From NCBI GenBank assembly GCA_020697375.1, contig JAJFBJ010000134.1:1-8548 (forward strand): a DNA stretch of 8,548 bases, given 5' to 3'. The stretch's first letter is position 1. Every line of letters starts with the position of its first letter. Below are positions 1-5,145 of the stretch, piece after piece. Under the pieces are notes generated by a model, which saw only the letters and a list, made by a program, of their open reading frames with translations, was not told the origin of the DNA and did no database searches. The DNA is from Nitrospira sp. (GTDB taxonomy: Bacteria; Nitrospirota; Nitrospiria; Nitrospirales; Nitrospiraceae). The translations under genes were made by a program, and so were the position numbers.

Positions 1-374
1 TCGCCGAAGATTTCCCCGATCTTGTACTCGATGGTGTTCGGCCCGCTGGCCTTCTGCTTGAAGCCATGAAGGTAAGGAAAAAGCTTGAGAGAAACGAAGT
101 CACGCAGGTCGTCGCCGGTCTGGGCCTTGTTGTGGTCGATCTGGCCGTCTTTACCCTTTGGCGCGGCCCAGTTGTCCCAGCGGTAGTCTTTGTCGAGAAT
201 GAAGCTGTAGCGTTTGCCCTCCAGCTTGGCTTCGTCTGCCTTGTCTTGCTCCAGCCCGTCGAGGTATTTCAAGAACAGGAGCCAGGAGGTCTGCTCGGTA
301 TAGTCCAGCTCAGTGGTACATCCGGCCTCCTTCCTCAGCACGTCGTCGATGTTTCTAAAGGCTTGCTCAAACAT
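1..374 (-). CDS. hsdM: Type I restriction-modification DNA methyltransferase subunit HsdM, N-terminal part
   Basis: This is the modification subunit of a type I restriction-modification system. It methylates adenine (N6) at the recognition sequence in complex with HsdS, and with HsdR forms the restriction enzyme. About 124 residues are visible before the window edge cuts the gene. They match the helical HsdM N-terminal domain: MFEQAFRNIDDVL, then EAGCTTELDYTEQTSWLLF, a YRWDNWAAPKG block, a GDDLRDFV block and GPNTIEYKIGEIF. The SAM-binding and NPPY catalytic motifs would lie outside the window. I chose the ATG at 374 because it gives the MFEQ start common in the family and has GGAG nine bases upstream. 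An in-frame ATG at 389 would add MEQPC. Any hsdS or hsdR partner would be beyond the left edge. Recognition is confident; completeness cannot be judged. Confidence 0.9.
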   Translation of the reverse strand, partial: MFEQAFRNIDDVLRKEAGCTTELDYTEQTSWLLFLKYLDGLEQDKADEAKLEGKRYSFILDKDYRWDNWAAPKGKDGQIDHNKAQTGDDLRDFVSLKLFPYLHGFKQKASGPNTIEYKIGEIFG

Positions 375-431
375 GCAGGGTTGCTCCATGGAACTCTATA
401 ACGATTATGCCATTCGCGCCGAAGAATACCC

Positions 432-446
432 TTCTCGCGAGGAGAA
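432..446. repeat. Short inverted repeat upstream of hsdM
   Basis: TTCTC and GAGAA flank a five-base centre (gcgag). The repeat lies about 60 bases upstream of the chosen hsdM start, inside the 164-base gap (375-538) between hsdM and the next minus-strand gene, which holds no gene I can support. The position would suit an operator or a small hairpin in the hsdM leader, but arms of five bases can arise by chance. Confidence 0.25.
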
Positions 447-538
447 ATCATCTCAGATTTGGCTCGGGAAAGGTGGAAGACGAGACAGCAAATGTTACGG
501 TAGGGGGTGGCCTTATGGGGCTTAGTAAGGAAGTTCAG

Positions 539-784
539 TTAGGTGAGCGAGAGGAGAATCTTCTCGCGCTCGGCGGGCGAGAATTCGTGTCCATAGAATC
601 GAAGAAAGAGGGCTTGCCGCAGGGCGGCGGGAGCTATACCAGGGTGCTGCTCATAGATCGACGCCGTGGCAAGCGCCTTCGCGGTATCGAACATGGAGCA
701 GGCCATCCGAAGCCGCTCTTCCCCATCTCGCCGGAGACGCAGCGAACGGAACAGCGCCTCTACCTCGGGGGTCGTATCGTTCAT
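539..784 (-). CDS. Small conserved hypothetical protein, partner of the nucleotidyltransferase remnant
   Basis: This encodes an 81-residue soluble protein of unknown function. It has no signal peptide or membrane segment. It is mostly helical and charged, with an ERLRMACSMFDTAKAL block at about 38-53 of the longer frame (22-37 here) and an ALFLRFYGHEFSP block near the C-terminus. From memory, this pattern recurs in small proteins encoded beside nucleotidyltransferase-like genes in several phyla; I cannot name the family. The start at 784 is chosen over an in-frame upstream ATG at 832 for two reasons: GGAGGT sits six bases before it, and its ATG overlaps the upstream stop codon (ATGA). That overlap suggests translational coupling. 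The reading frame looks intact and conserved in style, unlike its upstream neighbour. A toxin-antitoxin or defence role is conceivable but unsupported by sequence alone. Confidence 0.75.
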   Translation of the reverse strand: MNDTTPEVEALFRSLRLRRDGEERLRMACSMFDTAKALATASIYEQHPGIAPAALRQALFLRFYGHEFSPAEREKILLSLT

Positions 785-978
785 TGTCTGACCTCCGTGA
801 GCAAGGCCTCGATCCCCAACTCCGCGGCCCATCGCGACACATAGGTCATGTCGATGTCGCGAGTGAGCCGTGGAACGGTATAAAAGTTAGCTGCCATAGA
901 TCCTGTCAGCATGTACGAGATTCCCGCGCCTTCCAGGCGGCTTGTGACAGTTTTAAGAACCTCCAGCTCTTCACTCAT
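781..978 (-). CDS. Nucleotidyltransferase-fold protein remnant with internal deletion, probable pseudogene
   Basis: The 65-residue product begins like a minimal nucleotidyltransferase of the AbiEii/DUF6036 type: MSEELEVLKTVTSRLEGAGI, then TGSMAANFY (GS motif, G26-S27) and TRDIDM (the DxD pair, D41 and D43). Straight after M44 it jumps to YVSRWAAELGIEALLTEVRQ, which resembles the last 20 residues of full-length relatives of roughly 170-190 residues as I recall them. The central part, including the third catalytic carboxylate and the rest of the fold, is therefore missing, and the frame is kept. Such a protein should be catalytically dead. The stop overlaps the next gene's start (ATGA). The open frame continues upstream to an ATG at 1185, but residues before 978 look unlike the family, so I start at 978; its Shine-Dalgarno is weak (GGA eight bases upstream). 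Deletion is inferred from remembered relatives, not from an alignment. Confidence 0.6.
   Translation of the reverse strand: MSEELEVLKTVTSRLEGAGISYMLTGSMAANFYTVPRLTRDIDMTYVSRWAAELGIEALLTEVRQ
791..796 (-). promoter_or_regulatory. Strong Shine-Dalgarno inside the end of the upstream gene
   Basis: GGAGGT on the minus strand is six bases before the ATG at 784 and lies within the last codons of the nucleotidyltransferase remnant. It decides the start of the 81-residue protein and would keep it translated even though the upstream gene is broken. Confidence 0.7.
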
Positions 979-1031
979 GCAGACAGTCCGACGTGTCAGC
1001 GCCCCTGTGCTCCTGATGTGTCTAATGAGCC

Positions 1032-1060
1032 AGAATACCCGTTTGACCCTACGAAGACAA
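1032..1060 (-). promoter_or_regulatory. Candidate sigma-70 promoter for the minus-strand gene pair
   Basis: On the minus strand, TTGTCT (1060-1055) and TATTCT (1037-1032) are separated by 17 bases, each matching four of six consensus positions. Transcription would start near 1025, about 47 bases before the ATG at 978. If this is the promoter, the open frame that continues upstream to 1185 is not part of the gene. Confidence 0.35.
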
Positions 1061-1168
1061 TCAACCCATAGACGTGCGCGGCTAACAGTATGCTGGCCTT
1101 TCTTCACAACCGCGATCAGTTCTCGAATCGTTTCAGGAGAATGGAAGCCGCAATAGGCCGGCCATGGC

Positions 1169-1198
1169 TTGACTCCCATTTTCACCGGCTCCTATAAT
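1169..1198 (+). promoter_or_regulatory. Sigma-70 promoter of the moa operon
   Basis: TTGACT (1169-1174) and a perfect TATAAT (1193-1198) are 18 bases apart. Transcription should begin near 1205, giving a leader of about 34 bases before moaC. That leader is too short for a molybdenum-cofactor riboswitch, so expression may be largely constitutive or controlled by a protein at the promoter. Confidence 0.75.
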
Positions 1199-1238
1199 TC
1201 GGCGATTCGACAGGTAACCAGCTGATTTGGCGTAGAGA

Positions 1239-1733
1239 ATGGCAGATTTTACGCACTTCAACGAGTCGGGACGGGCACGGATGGTCGATGTCGGGGCGAA
1301 GGCCTCGACCGAGCGTCTCGCGACCGCGCAAGCCACCGTGTTCCTTCAGCCTGCTACCCTCGAACAGATTCAGCGCGGAAAAATCGCCAAGGGCGACGTG
1401 CTGGCGGTAGCCCAGGTAGCCGGAATCATGGGGGCCAAGAAGACGCCCGACCTTATCCCCATGTGCCATCCCATCCTGCTGACCAGCGTCGATATCTCTT
1501 TTCAAGAAGCATCTCAACCGGATCGCGAGGGACGTTGCTCCATTACGATTACGGCGACGGCCAAGACCACCGGTCCGACCGGCGTGGAGATGGAAGCGAT
1601 GACCGCCGCCTCGGTGGCCGCCTTGACCATCTATGATATGTGCAAGGCGATCGATCGGGGCATGAGTTTCAGCGATATCTGCCTGTTGGCGAAATCGGGC
1701 GGGAAGTCCGGCGCCTATATGCGACCGGCCTAA
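1239..1733 (+). CDS. moaC: Cyclic pyranopterin monophosphate synthase MoaC
   Basis: MoaC converts the MoaA product, 3',8-cyclo-7,8-dihydro-GTP, into cyclic pyranopterin monophosphate (precursor Z), the first stable intermediate of molybdenum cofactor synthesis. It acts in the cytoplasm, as a hexamer in characterised members. The 164 residues match the usual length. The active-site set known from E. coli is present: K51 in [11 protein letters not shown]67/K68 in GAKKTPDL, H77 in PMCHPI, the E117/E119 pair in GVEMEAMTA, and D133 with K136 in YDMCKAID. The C-terminal KSGGKSG signature is also there. The start at 1239 gives the family-typical N-terminus ([13 protein letters not shown]), though the ribosome binding site is poor. 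It is first in a moaC-D-E-A order and directly follows a strong promoter; moaD follows after 47 bases. Confidence 0.96.
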   Translation: MADFTHFNESGRARMVDVGAKASTERLATAQATVFLQPATLEQIQRGKIAKGDVLAVAQVAGIMGAKKTPDLIPMCHPILLTSVDISFQEASQPDREGRCSITITATAKTTGPTGVEMEAMTAASVAALTIYDMCKAIDRGMSFSDICLLAKSGGKSGAYMRPA

Positions 1734-1780
1734 GCCTGGGGCGCGACTTGTTCCTGCGGGAGTGAAATGGGAACTGTAAC

Positions 1781-2035
1781 ATGGTGACGGTGCGACTCTT
1801 CGGCATGACCAAGATGCTGGCGGGGAATCAGGCGACGCTATCCCTGGCGCTTCCGAGCGGGCGGAGGGTCAAGGACCTGGTCGCCGTGATCGAAGCGGCC
1901 CATCCGAAGATCGGCGAATTGCTGCAGAAGAAAAAGGTGCTCCTGTCGGTGAATCAGGACATTGCGCATGAGGATCTTGAAGTGAAAGATGGAGATGAGA
2001 TCGCGTTGCTGCCGCCGTTCGCGGGCGGCTGCTGA
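1781..2035 (+). CDS. moaD: Molybdopterin synthase small subunit MoaD, with Gly-Gly-Cys tail
   Basis: MoaD is the ubiquitin-like sulfur carrier of molybdopterin synthase. Its C-terminal Gly-Gly is adenylated by a MoeB-type enzyme, thiocarboxylated, and donates sulfur in the MoaE active site. The 84 residues fit the beta-grasp fold: VTVRLFGMTKML at the start, a helix around 29-50, DGDEIALLPPF near the end. The terminus reads A81-G82-G83-C84, so one cysteine follows the diglycine. Characterised MoaD proteins end exactly at Gly-Gly because the free carboxylate is needed. Either the cysteine is removed, another carrier is used, or the protein is impaired. GGGAA lies seven bases before the ATG. Its stop codon falls inside a 10-base imperfect tandem repeat. 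Family assignment is firm; the functional effect of the tail is inferred. Confidence 0.93.
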   Translation: MVTVRLFGMTKMLAGNQATLSLALPSGRRVKDLVAVIEAAHPKIGELLQKKKVLLSVNQDIAHEDLEVKDGDEIALLPPFAGGC

Positions 2036-2046
2036 AGGCTGTTGAA
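2027..2046 (+). repeat. Imperfect 10-base tandem repeat over the moaD stop codon
   Basis: ggctgctgaa (2027-2036) is followed at once by ggctgttgaa (2037-2046), nine of ten bases identical. The first copy supplies the last Gly codon, the extra Cys codon and the TGA of moaD. The second copy runs into an A-rich tract and a hairpin. The ggctgttgaaaaa string resembles, from memory, the edge of dispersed repeats in Nitrospira genomes; this is unverified. Confidence 0.5.
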
Positions 2047-2073
2047 AAAACCCTGCCGCCGAGCGGGCTTTTT
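2045..2073 (+). terminator. Terminator-like hairpin between moaD and moaE
   Basis: An A-tract plus CCC and GC (2045-2056) can pair with GC, GGG and a run of five T (2063-2073) around a six-base loop, with single-base bulges at T2054 and C2068. The shape resembles an intrinsic, possibly bidirectional terminator. It begins ten bases after the moaD stop. Since moaE and moaA lie downstream in the same pathway, it may attenuate rather than end transcription, or be a remnant of a mobile repeat. Confidence 0.45.
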
Positions 2074-2118
2074 AAGCATCCTTCGGGATAGACTGTGAAA
2101 TGGAACCTAAGCTGGAAG

Positions 2119-2123
2119 AAGGA
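2119..2123 (+). promoter_or_regulatory. Shine-Dalgarno that favours the internal moaE start
   Basis: AAGGA lies six bases before the ATG at 2130, whereas the first in-frame ATG at 2100 has no good site. This supports 2130 as the moaE start. Confidence 0.6.
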
Positions 2124-2129
2124 CAACCT

Positions 2130-2603
2130 ATGAGTCTCGAACCGGTCACCAGGGCCGATCAGGCGGTCACCGACGATGAAGCCATGCTCGTCCGTGTGCA
2201 GCAGGAAGATTTTTCGATCGACGAAGAGTTGAGCCGGGTGCGCCGGCGGTCCAAGCGGATCGGCGGCATTGCCATGTTCCTGGGCACGGCCCGCGACCGG
2301 TCGAAAGGCAAGGACGTGGACAGCATCACCTTCGAGCATTACGAAGGAATGGCACAGAAAAAGTTGCGCGAGATTCGCGAGCGCGCGCTGAAGGACTTCG
2401 ACGTGATCGAAACGCTCGTCCTGCATCGCTACGGCGAAATCGGCATCGGCGAAAACATCGTGTTGATCATCGTGGGCGCCGAGCATCGCGCGGAGGCGTT
2501 TCGTGCCTGCAAGTGGGCGATCGACGAGCTGAAGCAAATTACGCCGATTTGGAAACTCGAACGCACCCCCGAAGGGGAAGTGTGGGTCGAGGAGCACCCA
2601 TAA
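2130..2603 (+). CDS. moaE: Molybdopterin synthase catalytic subunit MoaE
   Basis: MoaE is the large, catalytic subunit of molybdopterin synthase. Two MoaE and two MoaD form the enzyme that puts the dithiolene sulfurs into cyclic pyranopterin monophosphate. From 2130 the protein has 157 residues, near the usual 140-160. Visible family blocks are RIGGIAMFLGTARDRS, TFEHYEGMAQKKL, LHRYGEIGIGENIV, GAEHRAEAFRACKWAIDELK and PIWKLERTPEGEVWVEEHP. K135 (in DELK) and K142 (in IWKLE) correspond to the active-site lysines K119 and K126 of E. coli MoaE. The first 18 or so residues are a variable, acidic lead-in before MLVRVQQEDFSIDEE. An in-frame ATG at 2100 would add ten residues but has a weaker ribosome binding site. 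It lies 94 bases after moaD, across the hairpin, and 45 bases before moaA. Confidence 0.95.
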   Translation: MSLEPVTRADQAVTDDEAMLVRVQQEDFSIDEELSRVRRRSKRIGGIAMFLGTARDRSKGKDVDSITFEHYEGMAQKKLREIRERALKDFDVIETLVLHRYGEIGIGENIVLIIVGAEHRAEAFRACKWAIDELKQITPIWKLERTPEGEVWVEEHP

Positions 2604-2648
2604 CCTCCGAGTGCAGTCAGGAGAGCAGGAGGCCGGCGCCTTCGAGTC

Positions 2649-3716
2649 ATGATGGAACAAGGCATGCTCGATACCACAGTTCCCACGATCCACGACCGGT
2701 TGGGGCGTCCGCTCCGAAGCCTGCGCCTGTCCGTGACGGACCGCTGCAATCTTCGATGCAAATATTGCATGCCCGAAGATGACTATGCCTGGCTGCCGCG
2801 CGATACCATCTTAACTTTCGAAGAGATGGCCCAGCTCACCACGGTCTTTACCGAGCTGGGCGTGGACAAGGTCCGCCTCACGGGAGGGGAGCCGCTGCTG
2901 CGCCGTGATCTTCCACGCTTCGTCCGTCAACTTTCCGAGAATCGACAGATCACCGAAATTGCCCTCACCAGCAACGGGGTGCTCATGGCCGACCAGGCCG
3001 CCGACCTGTCGTTTGCCGGCCTGAATCGCGTGACGATCAGTCTGGATACGTTGCGGGCCGACCGGTTTCGCGCATTGACCAAGCGCGATCTCCACCATCA
3101 GGTATTCGACGGCATCAAGGCGGTGGTGCAGGCCGGGTTCCCCTCGCTCAAATTCGATACGGTCATCATCAAAGGGTACAACGATGATGAACTCATCGAC
3201 CTCATCGAGTACGGAAAGACGGTCGGCGCCGAAGTGCGATTCATCGAATATATGGATGTCGGAGGGGCCACGGAATGGTCCATGGGCAAAGTGCTCTCTC
3301 GGGCGGAGATGCTGGAGCGAATCGGCTTACACTATGGCGGGGTGAAGCCGATCGTCGAGAACAGCGTCGCGCCGGCTGAACGGTTCGTGCTGCCGGACGG
3401 CACGATCTTCGGCATTATTCCTTCGACCACCACGCCGTTCTGCCGCTCCTGTGACCGTAGCCGGCTCACGGCTGATGGGATGTGGTATCTCTGTCTCTAC
3501 GCGAAAGACGGGCTCGACTTGCGGGGACCGCTACGCGCGGGCCGCTCCCGCGACGAATTGAAGGCGCTGATCACCGCCGCCTGGCAGGGGCGTGCCGATC
3601 GGGGAGCCGAAGAGCGAAAAGCTCTGGAAGTACTGGGGCTGCGGGAACAACGACTCATTGAAATCAACCGGCTGCGTGAAGATCCGCATCTGGAAATGCA
3701 TGCGCGAGGGGGATGA
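2649..3716 (+). CDS. moaA: GTP 3',8-cyclase MoaA (radical SAM)
   Basis: MoaA starts molybdenum cofactor synthesis: a radical SAM reaction turns GTP into 3',8-cyclo-7,8-dihydro-GTP, which MoaC then rearranges. The 355 residues carry the N-terminal [4Fe-4S] motif CxxxCxxC (C33, C37, C40) after SVTDR, the LTGGEPLLR SAM-binding block at 77-85, ALTSNG at 105-110 and SLDTL at 131-135. The second, substrate-binding cluster is held by C265, C268 and C282. The protein ends HARGG, keeping the C-terminal diglycine that is conserved and functionally important in MoaA. Start choice is uncertain: ATG at 2649, 2652 or 2664 are all in frame, and the AGGAGG-like site upstream is rather far from 2649. It is the last recognisable moa gene; I see no terminator after it. 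moaB/mog, moeA and mobA are not in the window. Confidence 0.97.
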   Translation: MMEQGMLDTTVPTIHDRLGRPLRSLRLSVTDRCNLRCKYCMPEDDYAWLPRDTILTFEEMAQLTTVFTELGVDKVRLTGGEPLLRRDLPRFVRQLSENRQITEIALTSNGVLMADQAADLSFAGLNRVTISLDTLRADRFRALTKRDLHHQVFDGIKAVVQAGFPSLKFDTVIIKGYNDDELIDLIEYGKTVGAEVRFIEYMDVGGATEWSMGKVLSRAEMLERIGLHYGGVKPIVENSVAPAERFVLPDGTIFGIIPSTTTPFCRSCDRSRLTADGMWYLCLYAKDGLDLRGPLRAGRSRDELKALITAAWQGRADRGAEERKALEVLGLREQRLIEINRLREDPHLEMHARGG

Positions 3717-4125
3717 TCCACTGCTCGTACGGCTTCCTGTGTTGGTTCAGCGACCACCCATCTCTTCATCTCCTCCCGACCATCAGGTCAATTCACGCTC
3801 ATCGCAGCCTCCCGCGCGGTGGAATCAGACATTCTGACCTCTCTGCCCCATCACTCCGATCGCCACGAGCAGTTCTCTCCTTCGCCTGGCACTGATTCAA
3901 CGTGCCTCTCCATGCCGAACCGTTCACTGAGACCAGCGCCTCGATTCGATCTGGAAGCGGCTGTCGGTATGGCGGATATTGCGATCGTACTGGTCGTCTG
4001 ATGCCACATTCGAGAGGTCTTAGAAATCCATCCCGGTCGATGGAAGTCGCAGGCTAGTCGCCCCCGCTTCGCCAAAGTTCCCCGTTGCGTCGCCATGGAT
4101 CCCATGCGTAAGATTGTCCGTCGAC
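3717..4125. other. Non-coding stretch between moaA and the transporter gene
   Basis: About 409 bases without a supportable gene. The short open frames on both strands (for example 3819-4001 plus, 3851-4150 minus) have no ribosome binding site or recognisable protein pattern. The only structure I see is a six-base inverted repeat, TCCATC and GATGGA at 4027-4044, with no T-run, about 80 bases before the transporter ATG. I found no convincing promoter, terminator, tRNA or cobalamin riboswitch. Confidence 0.5.
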
Positions 4126-4833
4126 ATGTTCGATCCCCACACCCTGACAATTTTGAGTTTCGGATTCGTCCTGGGGCTGCGTCACGCCTTGGACGCGGAC
4201 CATCTCGCCGCGCTATCGACGGTGCTGGCCGAACGGCCCTCGGTGCAAGCCTCTACCAGCATCGGATTTTTTTGGGGACTTGGGCACACGCTCATGCTGT
4301 TGTGTGTCGGGACCGCGCTGATGGCGTTGAATCTTACTATTCCCGAATCGCTGGCGACTGTGTTTGAGTTTGCGGTGGGCATCATGCTGGTGGGACTGGG
4401 ACTCTCGCTGGCCCGCCGAATCTATCGTGAGCAATGGCACCTCCACGCGCATGACCATGAAGGGCGGCCGCATGTGCATCTGCATAGCCACCATGTGCGG
4501 CCGGATCACGCGCATGCGCATTGGTACCAAGGATCGTTGCGTCCGCTCGTGATCGGCATGGCGCATGGACTCGCCGGATCGGCAGCGCTCATGCTGATCG
4601 TGCTTTCGACGGTGACAGGGATCGGTCAGGGGATCGGTTACATCGTGCTGTTCGGAGTCGGCTCGATTCTTGGGATGGTCGGCGCCGGAGCGTTGCTCAG
4701 TTTGCCGGTGCTCTATTCCCTGTCCGCCGGGCAGGCCGCCTATCGAATGGTCCAAGGTCTGGCCTGCCTTGCAAGCATTGGTCTGGGATTGTTGATGATG
4801 GTGCGGATCGGGTTGGGCGGCGGATGGTCATAG
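4126..4833 (+). CDS. NicO/UreH-type nickel/cobalt transporter-family membrane protein
   Basis: This is a probable inner-membrane metal transporter of the nickel/cobalt (NicO, UreH-like) group. The 235 residues hold about six hydrophobic segments. The family signature RHALDADHLAAL is at 19-30, in the first part, followed by GFFWGLGHTLML at 47-58. A hydrophilic loop at 105-132 contains 12 histidines in 28 residues, typical of metal-binding loops in RcnA/NicO relatives. The second half starts with LVIGMAHGLAGSAALMLIVL, a repeat-like echo of the first, then a glycine-rich FGVGSILGMVGAGALLSLP. I start at ATG 4126; a TTG at 4114 would add four residues, and neither has a clear ribosome binding site. 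Nickel is the likeliest cargo from the family, but neither metal nor direction can be read from sequence. It sits 409 bases after moaA, so co-transcription is doubtful. Confidence 0.85.
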   Translation: MFDPHTLTILSFGFVLGLRHALDADHLAALSTVLAERPSVQASTSIGFFWGLGHTLMLLCVGTALMALNLTIPESLATVFEFAVGIMLVGLGLSLARRIYREQWHLHAHDHEGRPHVHLHSHHVRPDHAHAHWYQGSLRPLVIGMAHGLAGSAALMLIVLSTVTGIGQGIGYIVLFGVGSILGMVGAGALLSLPVLYSLSAGQAAYRMVQGLACLASIGLGLLMMVRIGLGGGWS

Positions 4834-4947
4834 CCTGACCGACGAATTCCTCCTGACGTACGACTGTCGCGCCGGCGAACAGATTCAGCAGCCCAAATCA
4901 GCAACTGGTTACCCTTCGCAAATCTCTGTGCTCCTTCCGAAGAGGTA

Positions 4948-4956
4948 TGCTATTCT
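4948..4956 (+). promoter_or_regulatory. Possible extended -10 promoter for accD-folC-lptD
   Basis: TGCTATTCT fits an extended -10 element (TG, one base, then TATTCT, four of six consensus bases). No good -35 hexamer lies 17-18 bases upstream. If used, transcription starts near 4963 and the accD leader is about 180 bases. Confidence 0.3.
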
Positions 4957-4964
4957 GCCGCGCA

Positions 4965-4978
4965 GTGCGATGTCGCAC
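4965..4978. repeat. Perfect 6+6 inverted repeat near the predicted transcription start
   Basis: GTGCGA and TCGCAC are separated by two bases. The repeat begins nine bases after the possible -10 element, so it would overlap the start of the transcript. It could be an operator for a dimeric repressor or the foot of an RNA hairpin. Confidence 0.4.
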
Positions 4979-4996
4979 CCGCCATAGCATGAGATG

Positions 4997-5020
4997 AAGC
5001 GAAGCATACACTTCACGCTT
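4997..5020 (+). repeat. Imperfect inverted repeat in the accD leader
   Basis: AAGCGAAG (4997-5004) can pair with CTTCACGCTT (5011-5020) around a six-base loop, with a two-base bulge. There is no T-run, so it is not a terminator. It would fold about 125 bases before the accD start. Confidence 0.3.
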
Positions 5021-5145
5021 GGCGCAAAGGTCTTTGAGCCCGATGGTCGACCTGAGTGAAGGTGTCCGGCGGGAACCGAGGCAATACACTCGCCGCGCGG
5101 CCCTGCTTGAAGAGCGTCAAACCCTTGTACTGTAGGTGAGCATAG

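Larger units (their letters stand above)
4834..5145. other. Non-coding region and probable leader of accD
   Basis: These 312 bases hold no supportable gene. They probably contain the accD promoter and a long 5' leader. Two inverted repeats are visible, 4965-4978 and 4997-5020. Immediately before accD is AGGTGAG (5134-5140), five bases from its ATG. I see no intrinsic terminator for the transporter gene. Confidence 0.5.

Noticed and set aside
66..401. 111-codon plus-strand frame at the left edge
   Set aside because: The opposite strand reads as a clear HsdM N-terminus over the same bases.
1199..1238. Molybdenum-cofactor riboswitch before moaC
   Set aside because: The predicted leader is only about 34 bases, far too short for this large RNA element.
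1869..2693. 274-codon open frame on the minus strand opposite moaD and moaE
   Set aside because: It is antisense to two firmly identified genes, has no recognisable domain, and fits the expected mirror effect in GC-rich codon use.
4027..4044. Inverted repeat TCCATC/GATGGA as a terminator
   Set aside because: It has no following T-run and a short stem, so it does not look like an intrinsic terminator.
3960..4125. Cobalamin riboswitch or NikR operator upstream of the nickel/cobalt-type transporter
   Set aside because: No B12-box sequence was found, and the GTATG and CGTAC strings near 3966 and 3987 do not form a proper inverted repeat.
4213..4755. 180-codon minus-strand frame opposite the transporter
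   Set aside because: Its low-complexity Arg/His/Gln/Ser composition arises from reading the transporter backwards.
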